Assembly: GCF_037974265.1 (NCBI RefSeq)
Contig: NZ_CP150233.1
Location: 3,100,001-3,164,000, forward strand
Source of the DNA: Paenibacillus sp. FSL R5-0623
GTDB lineage: Bacteria; Bacillota; Bacilli; Paenibacillales; Paenibacillaceae
DNA: 64,000 nucleotides
Reading direction: 5' to 3'
The notes below the pieces were generated by a model, which did no database searches, was not told where the DNA came from, and was given only the letters and a program-made list of their open reading frames with translations. How positions within the stretch are numbered: position 1 is the stretch's first letter; each line of letters starts with the position of its first letter. The position numbers and the translations under genes were made by a program. This document shows, one piece after another, positions 8,086 to 16,723 of this stretch.

Positions 8086-9729
8086 ATGTTGAAGTTGAAT
8101 AAGGCATCAGGCAAAAAAGGAATTAAATTGCTCGCAACACTGCTCACAGCCGTACTTATGATTACAGGTTGCAGTGGTGGATCTGGGGGCTCCAGTGAAG
8201 GGAACTGGGTATCCATTGAAGATCGTTATACGGTTGACCCGGAAAAGCCGGCTTGGCAGTTGGATAAAAAGGAAGAGGCTACCGACCTGACCTGGTACGT
8301 CAATGCTGACTGGTGGAACACTGATTTTGGCAAGGACATTGTCACCAAGAAAATCAAAGAGGATCTGAACATCAATATTAAATTCATCACGGGTGATGAT
8401 ACCAAGTTAAACACCTTTTTCGCCGGTGGAGATATGCCAGACTTGCTTACAGTATTTGACTCGAATTCTCCTGTGGTACAAAAAGCTGCAACCTGGGCGA
8501 TGCCGCTGAACGATCTGGCGGAAAAATATGATCCTTACTTCAATAAAGTTGCGGCTGCCGATACATTGAACTGGTTCCAGTTGGCAGATGGTAAAACCTA
8601 TGGTTACCCGAACTATTCCAATACACAAGAGGATTATGATAGCGGTAACATTCCTGCCAAAACGGCATTTATCATTCGTAAGGATGTGTACGAAGCTTTG
8701 GGTAGTCCGGTCATTGGAACGCCAGAAGAATTCCAGAGTGTGATGAAACGAATTAAGCAAGAGTTCCCTGCGCTGATTCCGTTTGGATTCAACTCTATTG
8801 GTGAAGGAACAGGTTCACTCGGGGATACGTTGCAAGATTTCATCGGTGTTCCGCTGGAGACTGAATCAGGAGAATTCTATGATCGCAATCTGGATGAAGA
8901 TTACCTCACGTGGTTGAAAACATTGAACACCGTGTACAGAGACGGCAATATCAGTGATGACAGTTTTGCCGATGATGGAACCGCTTTTGAAGAAAAAGTG
9001 AAGTCCGGTAAATATGCAACGATGCTGCTTGACGGTACACCTCAACAAGGAGGAAACTTGCAAATCTACATGAGTGCGAATCCAGGCAAAGAATATGTTG
9101 CTATCGATGGACCGCAGAGTACCAAAGGTAATGCGCCAACATTGAATCAATCCGGAATAACCGGGTGGATGATCAATTTCATTTCCAAGGACTGTAAAGA
9201 TCCGGCCAAGGCCATTCAGATATTCACATACTTGCTGAGTGAAGAGGGACAGACACTTATGAATTACGGGATCGAAGGGGAGACCTTCCAAACCAAAGCC
9301 GACGGTAGTGTAGAATTGCTGCCAGCAGTGAAAGACATGCAACTCAATAACGCGGATCAATTCAAAAAGGATTATCGGATGGGTGAGTTTATGTTCTTCG
9401 GTCATGACCGCCACAAAGCACTCAGTGCAGATGCATTTCCGGAAGCGATTAAACAGATGCAGGAGTGGGGCAAAGGCAAGCTGAAACCACACTTTATTCT
9501 GGAGAATATTAGCCCGGATCAAGGTACACCTGAAGCTCGTGCGTTGTCAGCAATCAATACGAAGTGGAATACAACACTGGTCAGTATGGTACGTTCCAAG
9601 GATGATGCCTCGTATGACAATGCACTGGCTTCTTACAAGTCATTTTTAGGTGAGAACCGTTGGGAAGAGATTGTGAAGGTACGCAGTGAAAAGATGAAAT
9701 TGAACAAAGAGAAACTAGGCATTCAATAA
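8086..9729 (+). CDS. Extracellular solute-binding lipoprotein (LplA type)
   Basis: 547 residues from the ATG at 8086. A basic N-terminus, hydrophobic segment and lipobox ITGC (Cys near residue 30) followed by a Gly/Ser linker mark it as a membrane-anchored lipoprotein of the sugar-binding cluster used with LplB/YtcP permeases. The mature part is rich in aromatic residues (LTWYVNADWW) that commonly line sugar sites. Start choice: AGGAGG lies 9 bases before ATG 8086, whereas the in-frame TTG at 8068 overlaps that site. It delivers substrate to the permeases encoded just upstream. Third gene of the operon, with GH30 downstream. Confidence 0.92.
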   Translation: MLKLNKASGKKGIKLLATLLTAVLMITGCSGGSGGSSEGNWVSIEDRYTVDPEKPAWQLDKKEEATDLTWYVNADWWNTDFGKDIVTKKIKEDLNINIKFITGDDTKLNTFFAGGDMPDLLTVFDSNSPVVQKAATWAMPLNDLAEKYDPYFNKVAAADTLNWFQLADGKTYGYPNYSNTQEDYDSGNIPAKTAFIIRKDVYEALGSPVIGTPEEFQSVMKRIKQEFPALIPFGFNSIGEGTGSLGDTLQDFIGVPLETESGEFYDRNLDEDYLTWLKTLNTVYRDGNISDDSFADDGTAFEEKVKSGKYATMLLDGTPQQGGNLQIYMSANPGKEYVAIDGPQSTKGNAPTLNQSGITGWMINFISKDCKDPAKAIQIFTYLLSEEGQTLMNYGIEGETFQTKADGSVELLPAVKDMQLNNADQFKKDYRMGEFMFFGHDRHKALSADAFPEAIKQMQEWGKGKLKPHFILENISPDQGTPEARALSAINTKWNTTLVSMVRSKDDASYDNALASYKSFLGENRWEEIVKVRSEKMKLNKEKLGIQ

Positions 9730-9751
9730 TAGAAATACAAAGGAGAATCCT

Positions 9752-11098
9752 ATGACTACATTCAAAATGTACAAATCCACGGGTGAAGAAGATTTATTCG
9801 TATCTCTATCCCAAGAGCAATTAAAGCCTCTGGATGCTGATAAGGAGACAACGACCATCCATCTGGATGATCAGCTAATGTATCAGGAGATGGACGGATT
9901 TGGTGCTTCTTTTACCGATTCATCTGCTTATCTAATCAACCAAATCTTGAATGAGGAACAACGGGATGAGGTCATGACCCGACTATTCCATCCAGAGAAA
10001 GGGATCGGGCTGTCGGTCATCCGTAATCCGATGGGCGCTTCGGACTATGCGAGAACGGTATACAGTTATAACGATATGCCAGAACAGCAGACAGACCCCG
10101 AATTAACCCAATTCAGCATTGCACATGATGAAGGGGACGTTATTCCTTTAACACAAAAGGCGTTGGCATTGAATCCTGAACTGAAGCTGTTTGCTTCACC
10201 ATGGAGTGCACCCGGATGGATGAAAACGAGTGGATCAATGATCACCGGACAGTTGAAGGCTGAATGGTATCCCGTTTATGCTGAATATTTCGTGAAATAC
10301 ATTCAAGCCTATGCCAAGCATGGATTACCAATCCATGCCATCACACCACAGAATGAGGCGCTGTATGAACCAGGGCACTATCCTGGTATGTTGATGCCAG
10401 CCGAAGCCCAAGCAGACTTTATCAAAAACCATCTTAAACCAGCCTTTGTTAAAAACAATATTCAAACCAAAATTCTCTGTTACGATCACAACTGGGATCA
10501 ACCGGACTATTCACTGACCGTGCTGGAACAAGCAGGAGAGGAAGTAGACGGAGTGGCCTGGCACTGGTACGGGGGCGATGCATCTGCTCAAACGAAGGTT
10601 TATGAAGCTTTTGCAGGTAAAGAAGTGCATTTCACTGAAGGTTCAGGTGGAGAGTGGATTCCGCCATTTGAGCAGGCCTTCTCAAATGTGATGCGAACGG
10701 GAATTCAGATTCTTCGCAATTATAGCAAGTCCTTTGTACTTTGGAATATGGCACTAGATGAGAATAATGGGCCTACGGTTCCTGGTTTTGGTCGGAGTAC
10801 GTGTCGGGGTATCGTGCAAGTGAATCAGCAAACAAAGGAACTTACGTATACACTTGATTATTATGCTCTGGCTCATTTCAGTGCTGTGATCCGTCCGAAG
10901 GCTGTTCGGATTGAATCAACATCCAGTGATGATGGAATTTGTTCTGTGGCTTTTAAAAATGCCGATGGTTCCGTAGCTTTAGTCCTCTTCAATGATGGGG
11001 AGGAGACGGGCAACATACAGGTTAAGCTGCGCGACGATGTATTGATGGAGTTCCAGCTGGAAAGTAAAAGTGTCTTGTCCGTATTAATCACGGATTGA
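9752..11098 (+). CDS. Glycoside hydrolase family 30
   Basis: 448 residues. A GH30 (beta/alpha)8 barrel with the C-terminal beta-sandwich: MDGFGASFTDSSAYLI at the start, acid/base glutamate in TPQNEALYE (about residue 203), nucleophile glutamate in HFTEGSGG (about 297), and FVLWNMALDENNGP afterwards. GH30 covers beta-glucosidases, glucosylceramidases, beta-1,6-glucanases and others. There is no signal peptide, so it acts in the cytoplasm on what the upstream importer brings in, probably a short beta-glucoside. Start preceded by AAGGAGAA. Last gene of the LacI-controlled operon, closed by a strong terminator. Confidence 0.93.
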   Translation: MTTFKMYKSTGEEDLFVSLSQEQLKPLDADKETTTIHLDDQLMYQEMDGFGASFTDSSAYLINQILNEEQRDEVMTRLFHPEKGIGLSVIRNPMGASDYARTVYSYNDMPEQQTDPELTQFSIAHDEGDVIPLTQKALALNPELKLFASPWSAPGWMKTSGSMITGQLKAEWYPVYAEYFVKYIQAYAKHGLPIHAITPQNEALYEPGHYPGMLMPAEAQADFIKNHLKPAFVKNNIQTKILCYDHNWDQPDYSLTVLEQAGEEVDGVAWHWYGGDASAQTKVYEAFAGKEVHFTEGSGGEWIPPFEQAFSNVMRTGIQILRNYSKSFVLWNMALDENNGPTVPGFGRSTCRGIVQVNQQTKELTYTLDYYALAHFSAVIRPKAVRIESTSSDDGICSVAFKNADGSVALVLFNDGEETGNIQVKLRDDVLMEFQLESKSVLSVLITD

Positions 11099-11137
11099 TA
11101 AATGGATGAGTTATAACCAGGCTTCATCAGAAAAGAA

Positions 11138-11187
11138 ACCAAAAGAAGCGATATCCGGAGTGTACACGGATATCGCTTCTTTTTGGT
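11138..11187. terminator. Strong bidirectional terminator
   Basis: AAAAGAAGCGATATCCG (11141-11157) is a perfect 17-bp match to its complement at 11167-11183, with A- and T-rich edges on both sides. It ends the GH30 operon and the minus-strand repeat-protein gene. Confidence 0.9.
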
Positions 11188-11211
11188 GACATTTATCTAT
11201 TCAGAGTTATA

Positions 11212-11610
11212 TTATACGGGCTGAATAGCGAGATGGGGTGTCCCGCTACTCTCATCAACGAACAGTATATATTGGTTGCCAGCAGTCCCTGTTAAGACCA
11301 GACCGGGTTGACCTGCAACACCAGGATTGTAATATCTGAACTGTTGTAGAGTTGGTAGAGACACGGGAAGAGTAGGCTGATTGAGTGCCATTAATTGTGT
11401 AGCAGCCTTGACGCTATCGCCAGCTTGGATTACTCCACCTACACCCAAATGATTGACAATCGAGGAGCTGGCGTTGATCTGCAGGCTGCCTGCTATGGTC
11501 TGACTGCCATTGACATTTAGATGGACACCAACGGTTTGATTACCATTAACCTGTAAATCCTGATTAATCGTCTGATTGCCGGTGACAAGGATACTATCAA
11601 ATGTTGGCAA
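11212..11610 (-). CDS. 12-residue-repeat (beta-solenoid-like) protein, unknown
   Basis: About 132 residues. Five tandem 12-residue units follow each other: VTGNQTINQDLQ, VNGNQTVGVHLN, VNGSQTIAGSLQ, INASSSIVNHLG, VGGVIQAGDSVK. The spacing of V/I/L residues fits a beta-solenoid. The C-terminal half (about 65 residues, ending QYILFVDESSGTPHLAIQPV) is different and may be a capping or docking domain. Start: AGGAG directly abuts ATG 11619 with no spacer, while the in-frame TTG at 11610 has 9 bases, so TTG is preferred. No signal peptide. Next to CgeB-like and WbsX-like genes, so a spore-surface role is plausible but inferred. Confidence 0.65.
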   Translation of the reverse strand: MPTFDSILVTGNQTINQDLQVNGNQTVGVHLNVNGSQTIAGSLQINASSSIVNHLGVGGVIQAGDSVKAATQLMALNQPTLPVSLPTLQQFRYYNPGVAGQPGLVLTGTAGNQYILFVDESSGTPHLAIQPV

Positions 11611-11828
11611 AGATATCATCTCCTATATAGTATTCATATATTCTATGAGGACAAGATCTGGAATGACCCGGGTGGCCACACATTATATGTCTGGGATAAA
11701 GCCCTTTTTGCAAAAGAGAGTTGGAGAAAAGCTCAATAGAAGAAACCACGCCACTATTTCGTGCATATTGTAGGCAGAGAATGTTTTCGCATGGAACAGG
11801 AGGGTTTGTTATCCGAAAGAAGTCAAGA

Positions 11829-12920
11829 ATGCAGGTTAAGTCCACGAAAAAGAAACGTTCAGTTCAGGATGCGAACCGGTTATTCCTGAGACAGATGAAT
11901 GTGGTGCTGAACAGGAAACTCAAATCCATGCGTAAACATATGGAAGTACAGCAATTGGAACTGAATCAGCAATGGCTGAAAATGATGCAGGTGGGAAGCA
12001 TTCCTGCCCGAGAAGTGCCAAAAGTGATCTATAAGGAGTTAAATGTGCTTCTTATTACTCCTTGTAATGATCGAGAAATGTCATCACATTGCGTCCTGAT
12101 TGAACAGAGTCTGAAACATCTCGTAAGAAATGTGAATGAGATTAAATATATCGAATCCGTGTCAGCCTGTTTGTCTTCCTATGATGTTGATCTGATTATG
12201 GTCATTGGAAGCGAAGAAAACTTGCCGGATGAGAATATCACAGCATTAAGCACATCCAACGTGAAGAAGGCAATCTGGTTGTCTACCGATCAACATGTGA
12301 ATCAAAGCGAGACTATTCTATCGATTTTTGATCACGTGTTTACACAACATTCAACCCAAATAAGCGATGATCAGCATCCTATGGGAAGCACGGTTAGTCA
12401 TGAACTGTTAATGCCGCCTGATCCACATATATTCTGTCCGCAAGCTGTTCCCCTGGAGTACGAATCGGATGTTTATATCATCGGGGATGCAGAACCGGAT
12501 GGCATCGTCACCGCTATTGCCAAATCGGGTCTTTTGCATAACAAAAAGGTTCGGGTAGATGGAAAGGGTTGGGCACAGATCGGGGATTTCTATCCTGTTC
12601 ATCCAAATGAAGCTCGTCAGATGTTATATAACGGAAGCAAACTGGTTATTCATCGTGGCGAATCAATCAAAAACGTGATGGAAATTGCTGCATGTGGGAC
12701 GTTTCAGCTCATAGGACCATCTGAGAATCAGAGCACCGGGATTGACCTTAGTAACTTTCAACAATACACCTCCTGTGAAGAACTCACTCAGAAGTTTGAA
12801 CATTACTGGCAAAGTGTTGATGCAAGGAGACTGGCCGCTAGCCATGCTCTGGCATACATGAAATATAATCAATCCCATCTACAAAAAACATTGCGACTGC
12901 TGGATATCATTTTCATATAA
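11829..12920 (+). CDS. CgeB-like glycosyltransferase-related protein
   Basis: About 363 residues. The second half has the GT-B-like pattern of CgeB spore maturation proteins: DVYIIGDA, KKVRVDGKGW, HPNEARQMLYNGSKLVIHRG and EIAACGTFQLIGPSENQ. Bacillus CgeB helps modify the spore surface glycan. The N-terminal part is a charged, Lys/Arg-rich helix (MQVKSTKKKRS..). The start is uncertain: the frame is open back to TTG 11721; a strong AGGAGGG at 11798-11804 is followed 5 bases later only by ATC, and the first well placed ATG is at 11829. Followed after 61 bases by a WbsX-like gene. Probable peripheral cytoplasmic enzyme; sugar unknown. Confidence 0.72.
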   Translation: MQVKSTKKKRSVQDANRLFLRQMNVVLNRKLKSMRKHMEVQQLELNQQWLKMMQVGSIPAREVPKVIYKELNVLLITPCNDREMSSHCVLIEQSLKHLVRNVNEIKYIESVSACLSSYDVDLIMVIGSEENLPDENITALSTSNVKKAIWLSTDQHVNQSETILSIFDHVFTQHSTQISDDQHPMGSTVSHELLMPPDPHIFCPQAVPLEYESDVYIIGDAEPDGIVTAIAKSGLLHNKKVRVDGKGWAQIGDFYPVHPNEARQMLYNGSKLVIHRGESIKNVMEIAACGTFQLIGPSENQSTGIDLSNFQQYTSCEELTQKFEHYWQSVDARRLAASHALAYMKYNQSHLQKTLRLLDIIFI

Positions 12921-12981
12921 ATCATCCCAAAAATCACAGGAGCGTAGGCTGCATCATGTTGCTGCATTGGAGGAGTTCTGA

Positions 12982-14067
12982 TTGAAGGTAATTGCTCTGC
13001 ATCTGCCCCAATTTCACCGGATTGAGGAGAACGACCGATGGTGGGGGGACGGTTTTACCGAATGGACGAATGTAAAAAAAGCCACGCCTTTATATTCGGG
13101 TCATCATCAGCCTAAGCAGCCATTTCAGGGGAAATATTATGATCTTTCCGATCCAGATGTACGAAAATGGCAAGCGGAAACGGCTAAACTGCATGGCATT
13201 TATGGATTTTGTTATTATCATTATTGGTTCAAAGGCAAGCGTCTGCTGGAAAAACCGGTTAATGAAATATTGAACAGTGGGGAGCCTGATTTCCCTTTTT
13301 GTTTGTCATGGGCCAATGAGACATGGACAAGAAAATGGGACGGTCAGGAATCGGATATTCTCATTGCACAAAACTATGGGGATCGAGAGGATTGGGAAGA
13401 ACATTTTAATTATCTGGTAAAGGTATTTAAGGACAAACGATATATTCGAGTGGAAGGTAAACCATTATTTCTGATCTATCGGCCAGCCAGCATTCCTCAA
13501 TGTGAGGAAATGATTCAGTTTTGGCGTGAATTGGCTTTGAAGCATGGCCTGAAAGGGATCCATGTTGTGCAGACCATTGGTGGATTCCCTACATTTAATC
13601 GTCAGATCTTTGATGCGAGTATGGAATTTGAACCGCATTATACGTTTGCACATGGACATATGAATGGAATCTGGATCGAAATGAACATCAAGGGACAGCA
13701 GCATATTGCTGTGAATTACGACAAGGTATGGTCCTCCATTCTCGAACGAACACCACACCGTAACGGAGAAATTGTCTATCCAGGTGCTTTTGTCAATTGG
13801 GATAATACACCGCGGAGAGGCGTTGACGGACAGAGTACGCTTGGGTCCACACCAGAGAAGTTTGGGCTGTATCTATCCAGACAGATGGAACGAGCGAGGA
13901 CGCTGTACAAAAGTGAATACCTTTTTGTTAACGCCTGGAATGAGTGGGCGGAAGGGGCATATCTTGAGCCGGATCAAAACTATGGTTATGCTTATTTGAG
14001 AGAACTCAAGAAAGCAACTCAGCATGAATCGAACAGAAACAAGTCTGTAGGAGGGAGTTCCGAATGA
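12982..14067 (+). CDS. WbsX-like (GH99-like) glycan-associated protein
   Basis: 361 residues. Opens with VIALHLPQFHRIEENDRWWG and GFTEWTNV, then FCYYHYWFKGKRLLEKP, SWANETWTRKWDG and the late NAWNEWAEGAYLEPD, all hallmarks of the Glyco_tran_WbsX/GH99-like family found in O-antigen, capsule and spore glycan clusters. It may be an endo-mannosidase-like hydrolase or a transferase; the family's reaction is poorly defined. TTG start at 12982 with GGAGGAG 7 bases upstream. Together with the preceding CgeB-like gene it forms a likely two-gene unit for surface glycan work. Confidence 0.88.
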   Translation: MKVIALHLPQFHRIEENDRWWGDGFTEWTNVKKATPLYSGHHQPKQPFQGKYYDLSDPDVRKWQAETAKLHGIYGFCYYHYWFKGKRLLEKPVNEILNSGEPDFPFCLSWANETWTRKWDGQESDILIAQNYGDREDWEEHFNYLVKVFKDKRYIRVEGKPLFLIYRPASIPQCEEMIQFWRELALKHGLKGIHVVQTIGGFPTFNRQIFDASMEFEPHYTFAHGHMNGIWIEMNIKGQQHIAVNYDKVWSSILERTPHRNGEIVYPGAFVNWDNTPRRGVDGQSTLGSTPEKFGLYLSRQMERARTLYKSEYLFVNAWNEWAEGAYLEPDQNYGYAYLRELKKATQHESNRNKSVGGSSE

Positions 14068-14093
14068 GGGAACTCTCTCTGTTTTGAGGTTGT

Positions 14094-14939
14094 TTACAGA
14101 CCATGTTTCGTTGTAAGTAACGTTTTTTGTTTGCGGTACTCCGTTGGAGTTAACCCTGTATGTTTTTTGAACTGCCTGGAGAAGTAATACAAATCACTGA
14201 AACCGAGATGCTCGGCGATGGCAGTTATTGTGTTCGGGGTGCAGGTTAACAGTTCCTTGGCTTTGTCGATTTTTTTGCCAGTAATATAGAGGATCGGAGG
14301 AACTCCGATCTGCTGCTTGAAGAATCGAATGAAATAATTTGGATGCATGTAGGCGATCTGAGCCAGATCCTGAACCGAAATATTCTCTTCGATGTTGGAA
14401 TCAATATAAGCCAGGATGGTAGACAGTTTCTCCATGACAGGAACGTTAATAAAAGAGATCTGATCCAGATCCAGATTCATTAGATAGTGGGATAGTAACT
14501 CGGTCAGTTTGCTCTTGGCCATCATATGGGCATAGACTTCATCGGATTTTGCATATGTAAGGATACTGCTGAAGATTGCTTGAATCAACTCAGGTTGATC
14601 TATCGTGCAGATGTGTGGGAATTTCAGAATTTGGAACAAATTGATTCCCCCAACCTTCGCGCTAAAGTGACACCAATATTTGAGAAAAGGACGGTCGTTA
14701 ATGGCAGAATAAGACTGTTTGATCCCCTCTGGCATTAAAATAAGCTGATTAGGCGCAGGATAATACTCCTCATCCCCAATTTTGAGCCAACCTTCACCTT
14801 CGCATATGAAATAAAACTTGCTGTAATCGGGCGTGTAATCCAGGTCCCGCCAATCCGTATCGCACCGATTGTAGTTGACCATGAACAATTCGACTTGGAG
14901 ATTGGACAGGTAGTTCGTAAGCAAAGTTTGGTGATTCAT
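14094..14939 (-). CDS. AraC-family transcriptional regulator
   Basis: 281 residues. A cupin-like N-terminal sensor domain (WLKIGDEEYYPAPNQLILMPEG) precedes two C-terminal AraC helix-turn-helix motifs (ISVQDLAQIAYMHPNYFIRFFK and ITAIAEHLGFSDLYYFSRQFKK, ending TGLTPTEYRK). The ATG at 14939 is chosen because TGGAGATG lies about 8 bases before it; ATGs at 14948 and 14954 lack such spacing. It is divergent from the GH29 fucosidase gene with about 120 bases between, so it probably activates that gene in response to a fucoside or related sugar. Ligand inferred. Confidence 0.9.
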   Translation of the reverse strand: MNHQTLLTNYLSNLQVELFMVNYNRCDTDWRDLDYTPDYSKFYFICEGEGWLKIGDEEYYPAPNQLILMPEGIKQSYSAINDRPFLKYWCHFSAKVGGINLFQILKFPHICTIDQPELIQAIFSSILTYAKSDEVYAHMMAKSKLTELLSHYLMNLDLDQISFINVPVMEKLSTILAYIDSNIEENISVQDLAQIAYMHPNYFIRFFKQQIGVPPILYITGKKIDKAKELLTCTPNTITAIAEHLGFSDLYYFSRQFKKHTGLTPTEYRKQKTLLTTKHGL

Positions 14940-15061
14940 ACTTTTCATCTCCATACAAGGTTATTATTGTCCATCTAAAAGTTAGTGTTCTGCATGTCTA
15001 TCCTTCGGCTGCAGCACTACAATACAGCTACAGACAATAACAGAAGGGATGAGAACATCTC

Positions 15062-16519
15062 ATGGACAAAAACGAATATTTGCAACAGATTGAAGCAACG
15101 ATTGAGCGCGGTAAATTCAAAGACAATTGGAGTTCGCTTAGCGCCTTTCAAGTTCCCGAATGGTACACAAGAGCGAAATTCGGCATATTCATTCACTGGG
15201 GGCTATACTCTGTACCGGCCTATGATAGCGAATGGTATTCGCGAAATATGTATATACAAGGCACCAAAGCTTATGAACATCACCTTGAGGTGTATGGACC
15301 TCATAAGGACTTTGGATATAAAGACTTCATTCCGATGTTTCGTGCAGAGAAGTTTGATGCAGACGAATGGGCAACGTTATTCAAACAGGCTGGAGCCAGA
15401 TATGTTATGCCTGTGGCTGAGCACCATGATGGTTTTCAGATGTACAAAAGTTCTATCTCTCACTATAACACATATGAAATGGGTCCCAAACGGGATCTTC
15501 TGGGTGAGATGAAGGTTGCATACGAGAAGCAGGGGCTGACCTTATGTGTGTCGTCTCACCGCGCCGAGCACTGGTTCTTCATGTCTCACGGGAAGGAGTT
15601 TGATTCAGATATTAAGGAACCCCTGGAGCGTGGGGATTTCTATTGGCCTGCCATGCCTGAGCCGAATCATCATGATCTGTATGGTTCGCCTCCAACCGAG
15701 GAGTATCTGGAGGACTGGTTGATTCGATGCTGTGAGCTGGTCGATCAATATCAGCCAAAGATTTTCTATTTCGATTGGTGGATTCAAACGGTTGCGTTCA
15801 AACCCTATCTTAAAAAATTTGCTGCCTATTATTATAACAAAGGCGAAGAATGGGGTGTGCCTGTAGCTATCAATTATAAACATGAGGCCTATATGTTTGG
15901 AAGTGCCGTTCCGGATGTGGAGCGGGGACAGTTCGCTGAGCTTAAGCCCTATTTTTGGCAAACGGATACAGCTGTCGCTAAAAACTCATGGTGTTATACG
16001 GAAAATAATAACTATAAAACGGCTGAGGAGATCATTCGGGATCTCGTCGATATTGTAAGCAAAAACGGGAATTTACTGCTGAACATTGGACCAAAAGCAG
16101 ACGGCAGCATACCGGAAGAAGATCGCGACATTTTGCTGAGCATTGGCAAGTGGCTGGAAGTGAATGGGGAAGCGATCTATGACACGTCATTCTGGCGTAC
16201 GTTTGGCGAGGGTCCGACAGAGGTGAAGGAAGGGCAATTCACGGATGGGGATACGAAGATATTTACGAGTGAAGATATACGGTTTACGTTAAAAGAAAGC
16301 AGTCTGTATGCCACGGTTCTTGCCTATCCAGATAACGGAGTGATTCACATTAAATCCCTGAAGGAAAATTCTCACCATTTTCAAGGGGTCATTCAAGATA
16401 TTCAGGTACTTGGCTATGAAGAACAGCCGCAATGGGAGAGAACAGCGGACGCACTGACGATCACAACGACAACTGTGAAAAGTAAGGCGCCTATTGTTTT
16501 CAAAATTAAATTGGACTAA
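15062..16519 (+). CDS. Alpha-L-fucosidase, GH29
   Basis: 485 residues. GH29 barrel: PEWYTRAKFGIFIHWGLYSVP near the start, MPVAEHHDGFQMY, and the nucleophile aspartate in IFYFDWW (about residue 238), then NGNLLLNIGPKADGSIPEED that is nearly universal in bacterial GH29. A C-terminal beta-sandwich follows (about residues 390-485). No signal peptide, so it acts on imported fucosylated oligosaccharides in the cytoplasm, releasing L-fucose. Divergent from the AraC regulator. No transporter or fucose catabolic gene is adjacent, so uptake must be served elsewhere. Confidence 0.92.
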   Translation: MDKNEYLQQIEATIERGKFKDNWSSLSAFQVPEWYTRAKFGIFIHWGLYSVPAYDSEWYSRNMYIQGTKAYEHHLEVYGPHKDFGYKDFIPMFRAEKFDADEWATLFKQAGARYVMPVAEHHDGFQMYKSSISHYNTYEMGPKRDLLGEMKVAYEKQGLTLCVSSHRAEHWFFMSHGKEFDSDIKEPLERGDFYWPAMPEPNHHDLYGSPPTEEYLEDWLIRCCELVDQYQPKIFYFDWWIQTVAFKPYLKKFAAYYYNKGEEWGVPVAINYKHEAYMFGSAVPDVERGQFAELKPYFWQTDTAVAKNSWCYTENNNYKTAEEIIRDLVDIVSKNGNLLLNIGPKADGSIPEEDRDILLSIGKWLEVNGEAIYDTSFWRTFGEGPTEVKEGQFTDGDTKIFTSEDIRFTLKESSLYATVLAYPDNGVIHIKSLKENSHHFQGVIQDIQVLGYEEQPQWERTADALTITTTTVKSKAPIVFKIKLD

Positions 16520-16550
16520 TCAACAAAGATAAATTGAATGCTGTAAATAT

Positions 16551-16598
16551 AAAAAGGGCGCGTCCAGGAGTATTGTACTCATCGGATAGCGCTCTTTT
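16551..16598 (+). terminator. Terminator of the fucosidase gene
   Basis: AAAAGGGCGC pairs with GCGCTCTTTT across a loop that contains a shorter TCC/GGA pairing. Confidence 0.65.
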
Positions 16599-16723
16599 GG
16601 TTTGGCTACTACTCATATAATAATCACGAAATTCTTACTTGATAATATACTGATATCATCAAACCAGTGATGTTCGCCTGTAATGGAATGATTGAGACTC
16701 ACTAAGGAGGATCTGCAAAAAAG

